From Acidobacteriota bacterium (GTDB lineage: Bacteria; Acidobacteriota; Terriglobia; Acidiferrales; UBA7541), in NCBI GenBank assembly GCA_003131985.1, contig PKWH01000224.1, positions 6,737 through 12,768 of the forward strand: a DNA stretch of 6,032 nt, read 5' to 3'. Positions 4,790 to 6,032 of the stretch are shown here, in pieces; positions within the stretch are counted from its first letter, which is position 1; every line of letters begins with the position of its first letter. The position numbers and the translations under genes are program-made. The notes beneath the pieces are model-generated. The model had not been told where the DNA came from. It made no database searches and was given only the letters and a program-made list of their open reading frames with translations.

Positions 4790-5665
4790 TTAACAGCCTG
4801 CGAAGGAGATGAAGTCTCCTAGAGGATTGGGCAAGGTGGGAGTGAAGGGATCGAAGCCGAAGGATTTCGAGACGTCGAAGCCCGCGGCTTTGGCGGCAGT
4901 GATGTCAACGAAAGGCGTGAGAGCGGTGACGGCCTGGTCGATTTCCGTCCAGCAGAGTGTGCGCTCGTAGCCGTTGTTGTTGGGAGGAGCGACGCTTTCC
5001 GCCACGCCTTGGATGCCGGTAATTTTGTTGATGGGGCCGCCATCTTGGGAGGCGACATCGGGACCCAAGACGCGGGCCAGCGTGCGATGGTCGCTTTCGA
5101 TGCCCATGATGCGCGCGGCGGTGACACGCAAATCGCGCGTGCTGAAATTGCGGACTCCGACGAGATAGGCGGCGATGAACGCGTCTTCCAGAGTGACCAG
5201 GATGTTCAGCGTGGTCTGCGCGTCTTCGAACATGCCTTTGGGGTAGAAGAAAGACGTGAACGGAGACGGCTGATCGGTGACGGATTTTTCCAGGAGATAG
5301 TGGGACATTTCTTCCTGGCGCGCGCCGATGAGGTAGCCTTGATCGTCGGTCGGGAGATTTTTGAAAAAGGGCGCCGTGTTGATGATGTGGGTGTAGGTGG
5401 TGACGGCGAGAGCTTCGGCAATTTCGGCGGCGATCAGGATGTTCGTGTCGCGTTTCCTTAGGCCGTCGTTGTCTTCCTCCTGACTACTGCGGGCGCGAGC
5501 GCTGGTTGCGTTTGCACTTGGTGTGGCGAAACTTAGGAGACCTCCGAGTCCTGCGGCACCTACTGCTCCGGCAATCGCAGAGCGGTGGAGAAAAGTTCTG
5601 CGGCTGGTTCCTTCTTCGTGCGGCGCGTCTGGACGCACTGATAGCTTTTCCTCATTTGTGCTCAT
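4790..5665 (-). CDS. Tat-exported ferritin-like domain protein
   Basis: A 291-residue protein. The N-terminus carries a twin-arginine signal, SRRTFL at 21-26, followed by an Ala/Gly-rich hydrophobic stretch (about 29-48) and a likely cleavage site after ANA (51-53), so it is exported folded, probably with its metal loaded. The mature part looks like a Ferritin_2-type four-helix bundle: Glu81 or Glu84 in helix A, EEMSH (Glu118, Glu119, His122) in helix B, Glu160 in helix C, and ESDH (Glu190, His193) in helix D. Together these make a plausible di-iron or di-manganese site. Only two cysteines exist, Cys238 and the very last residue Cys291, so a disulfide is possible. ATG at 5665 has AAAAGGAG eight bases upstream. 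Function in this family is poorly known: metal storage, oxidase or stress protection outside the cytoplasm are candidates. It appears monocistronic, with its own terminator. Confidence 0.88.
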   Translation of the reverse strand: MSTNEEKLSVRPDAPHEEGTSRRTFLHRSAIAGAVGAAGLGGLLSFATPSANATSARARSSQEEDNDGLRKRDTNILIAAEIAEALAVTTYTHIINTAPFFKNLPTDDQGYLIGARQEEMSHYLLEKSVTDQPSPFTSFFYPKGMFEDAQTTLNILVTLEDAFIAAYLVGVRNFSTRDLRVTAARIMGIESDHRTLARVLGPDVASQDGGPINKITGIQGVAESVAPPNNNGYERTLCWTEIDQAVTALTPFVDITAAKAAGFDVSKSFGFDPFTPTLPNPLGDFISFAGC

Positions 5666-6032
5666 GATTAAATCTCCTTTTGGATTTTGATATTAGGGAA
5701 TGCAGCGGTGTCCGGACTTAGCGCGGCAACCGACCCGGTGCAACTTCGCCCTGTGATAGTTACGCAAGGATTTGCGAATTGGATGTGAGCGCGCGCGACT
5801 TTTTTCTCTCTTCCAGATCACAGGCGCTCAGGATATGCCGACATCGCACAGGGAACCGGCGGGAAACTTAGTGGCTGGAGTTCGCGAAAAGGGATAACAT
5901 GCCGGCTCGTGGACACACAGCGTGGTCATATTGCGAAATTCGGAACGGTGCGAGATCACTGCACAGTTTTCAAAATTATTCGTATGAACATGCCAACCTC
6001 TCTGCGAGGAACTACGCGCACGGCGTGGATGC
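5666..6032. other. Upstream region of the ferritin-like gene, no convincing gene
   Basis: The near part is the leader of the minus-strand ferritin-like gene: AAAAGGAG at 5674-5681, and a TAATAT box (5695 down to 5690 on the minus strand) that could be a -10, with no matching -35. A small dyad, CGCAA 5763-5767 and TTGCG 5772-5776, with outer TT/AA pairs, lies about 100 bases before the start codon. On the plus strand a frame opens at ATG 5899, after AAAAGGG, and stays open for 44 codons to the edge. A second ATG at 5984 in another frame is also open. Neither has recognisable protein features, so a gene entering here is possible but unsupported. Confidence 0.45.

Noticed and set aside
5009..5461. 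150-codon plus-strand frame antisense to the ferritin-like gene
   Set aside because: Asp/Gly/Arg-rich shadow frame; the minus-strand frame has the Tat signal and the metal-ligand pattern.
5899..6032. Possible 5' end of a plus-strand gene (ATG 5899 after AAAAGGG, or ATG 5984)
   Set aside because: Open to the edge, but 44 codons without a stop is not rare, and the residues show no signal peptide or domain. Sequence beyond the window would decide.

Overview
The window looks like a stretch of chromosome from a free-living, moderately GC-rich bacterium. I suspect a soil Acidobacteriota: the genes are typical housekeeping or accessory genes of such genomes, Shine-Dalgarno sites of the AAGGAG type are clear, and one intergenic gap holds a mosaic hairpin repeat of a kind I associate with that phylum. 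This placement is an inference. There is no rRNA, tRNA, CRISPR array, transposase or phage gene.

Layout: (1) 1-738, minus strand: a classical short-chain dehydrogenase/reductase (SDR), cut at its C-terminus by the window edge. (2) 739-965: its leader, plus a compact palindromic repeat at about 855-936. (3) 966-1448, minus strand: a DinB/YfiT-like four-helix protein with an intact three-histidine metal site. (4) 1449-1889: a 441-base divergent gap with no convincing gene, but with a perfect 9-bp dyad, a two-tier hairpin and a short triple repeat. (5) 1890-3110, plus strand: a 12-helix MFS transporter of the DHA1 type, with features recalling SLC18 (vesicular amine transporter) proteins. (6) 3184-4401, plus strand, 73 nt downstream: a Rieske non-heme iron oxygenase alpha subunit. 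(7) 4576-4731, plus strand: a 51-residue protein with two CxxC knuckles. (8) 4740-4775: a strong hairpin followed by a U-tract on the minus strand. (9) 4790-5665, minus strand: a Tat-exported ferritin-like protein. (10) 5666-6032: leader and intergenic DNA with no convincing gene.

How they may work together: the transporter and the oxygenase are codirectional and close, so they probably form an uptake-plus-oxidation or oxidation-plus-efflux pair. The oxygenase has Glu rather than Asp at the bridge between the Rieske cluster and the mononuclear iron (ECYH motif), as in carnitine oxygenase CntA. The transporter keeps membrane acids matching two of the amine-transporter carboxylates. Both point loosely to an amine or quaternary-ammonium substrate, but this is speculation: no reductase, ferredoxin or regulator lies in the window. 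The SDR, DinB-like protein, small zinc-knuckle protein and ferritin-like protein look like independent units. I see no clearly new defence or mobile system. The most distinctive items are the transporter-oxygenase pair, the structured divergent gap, the mosaic repeat and the double-CxxC microprotein.
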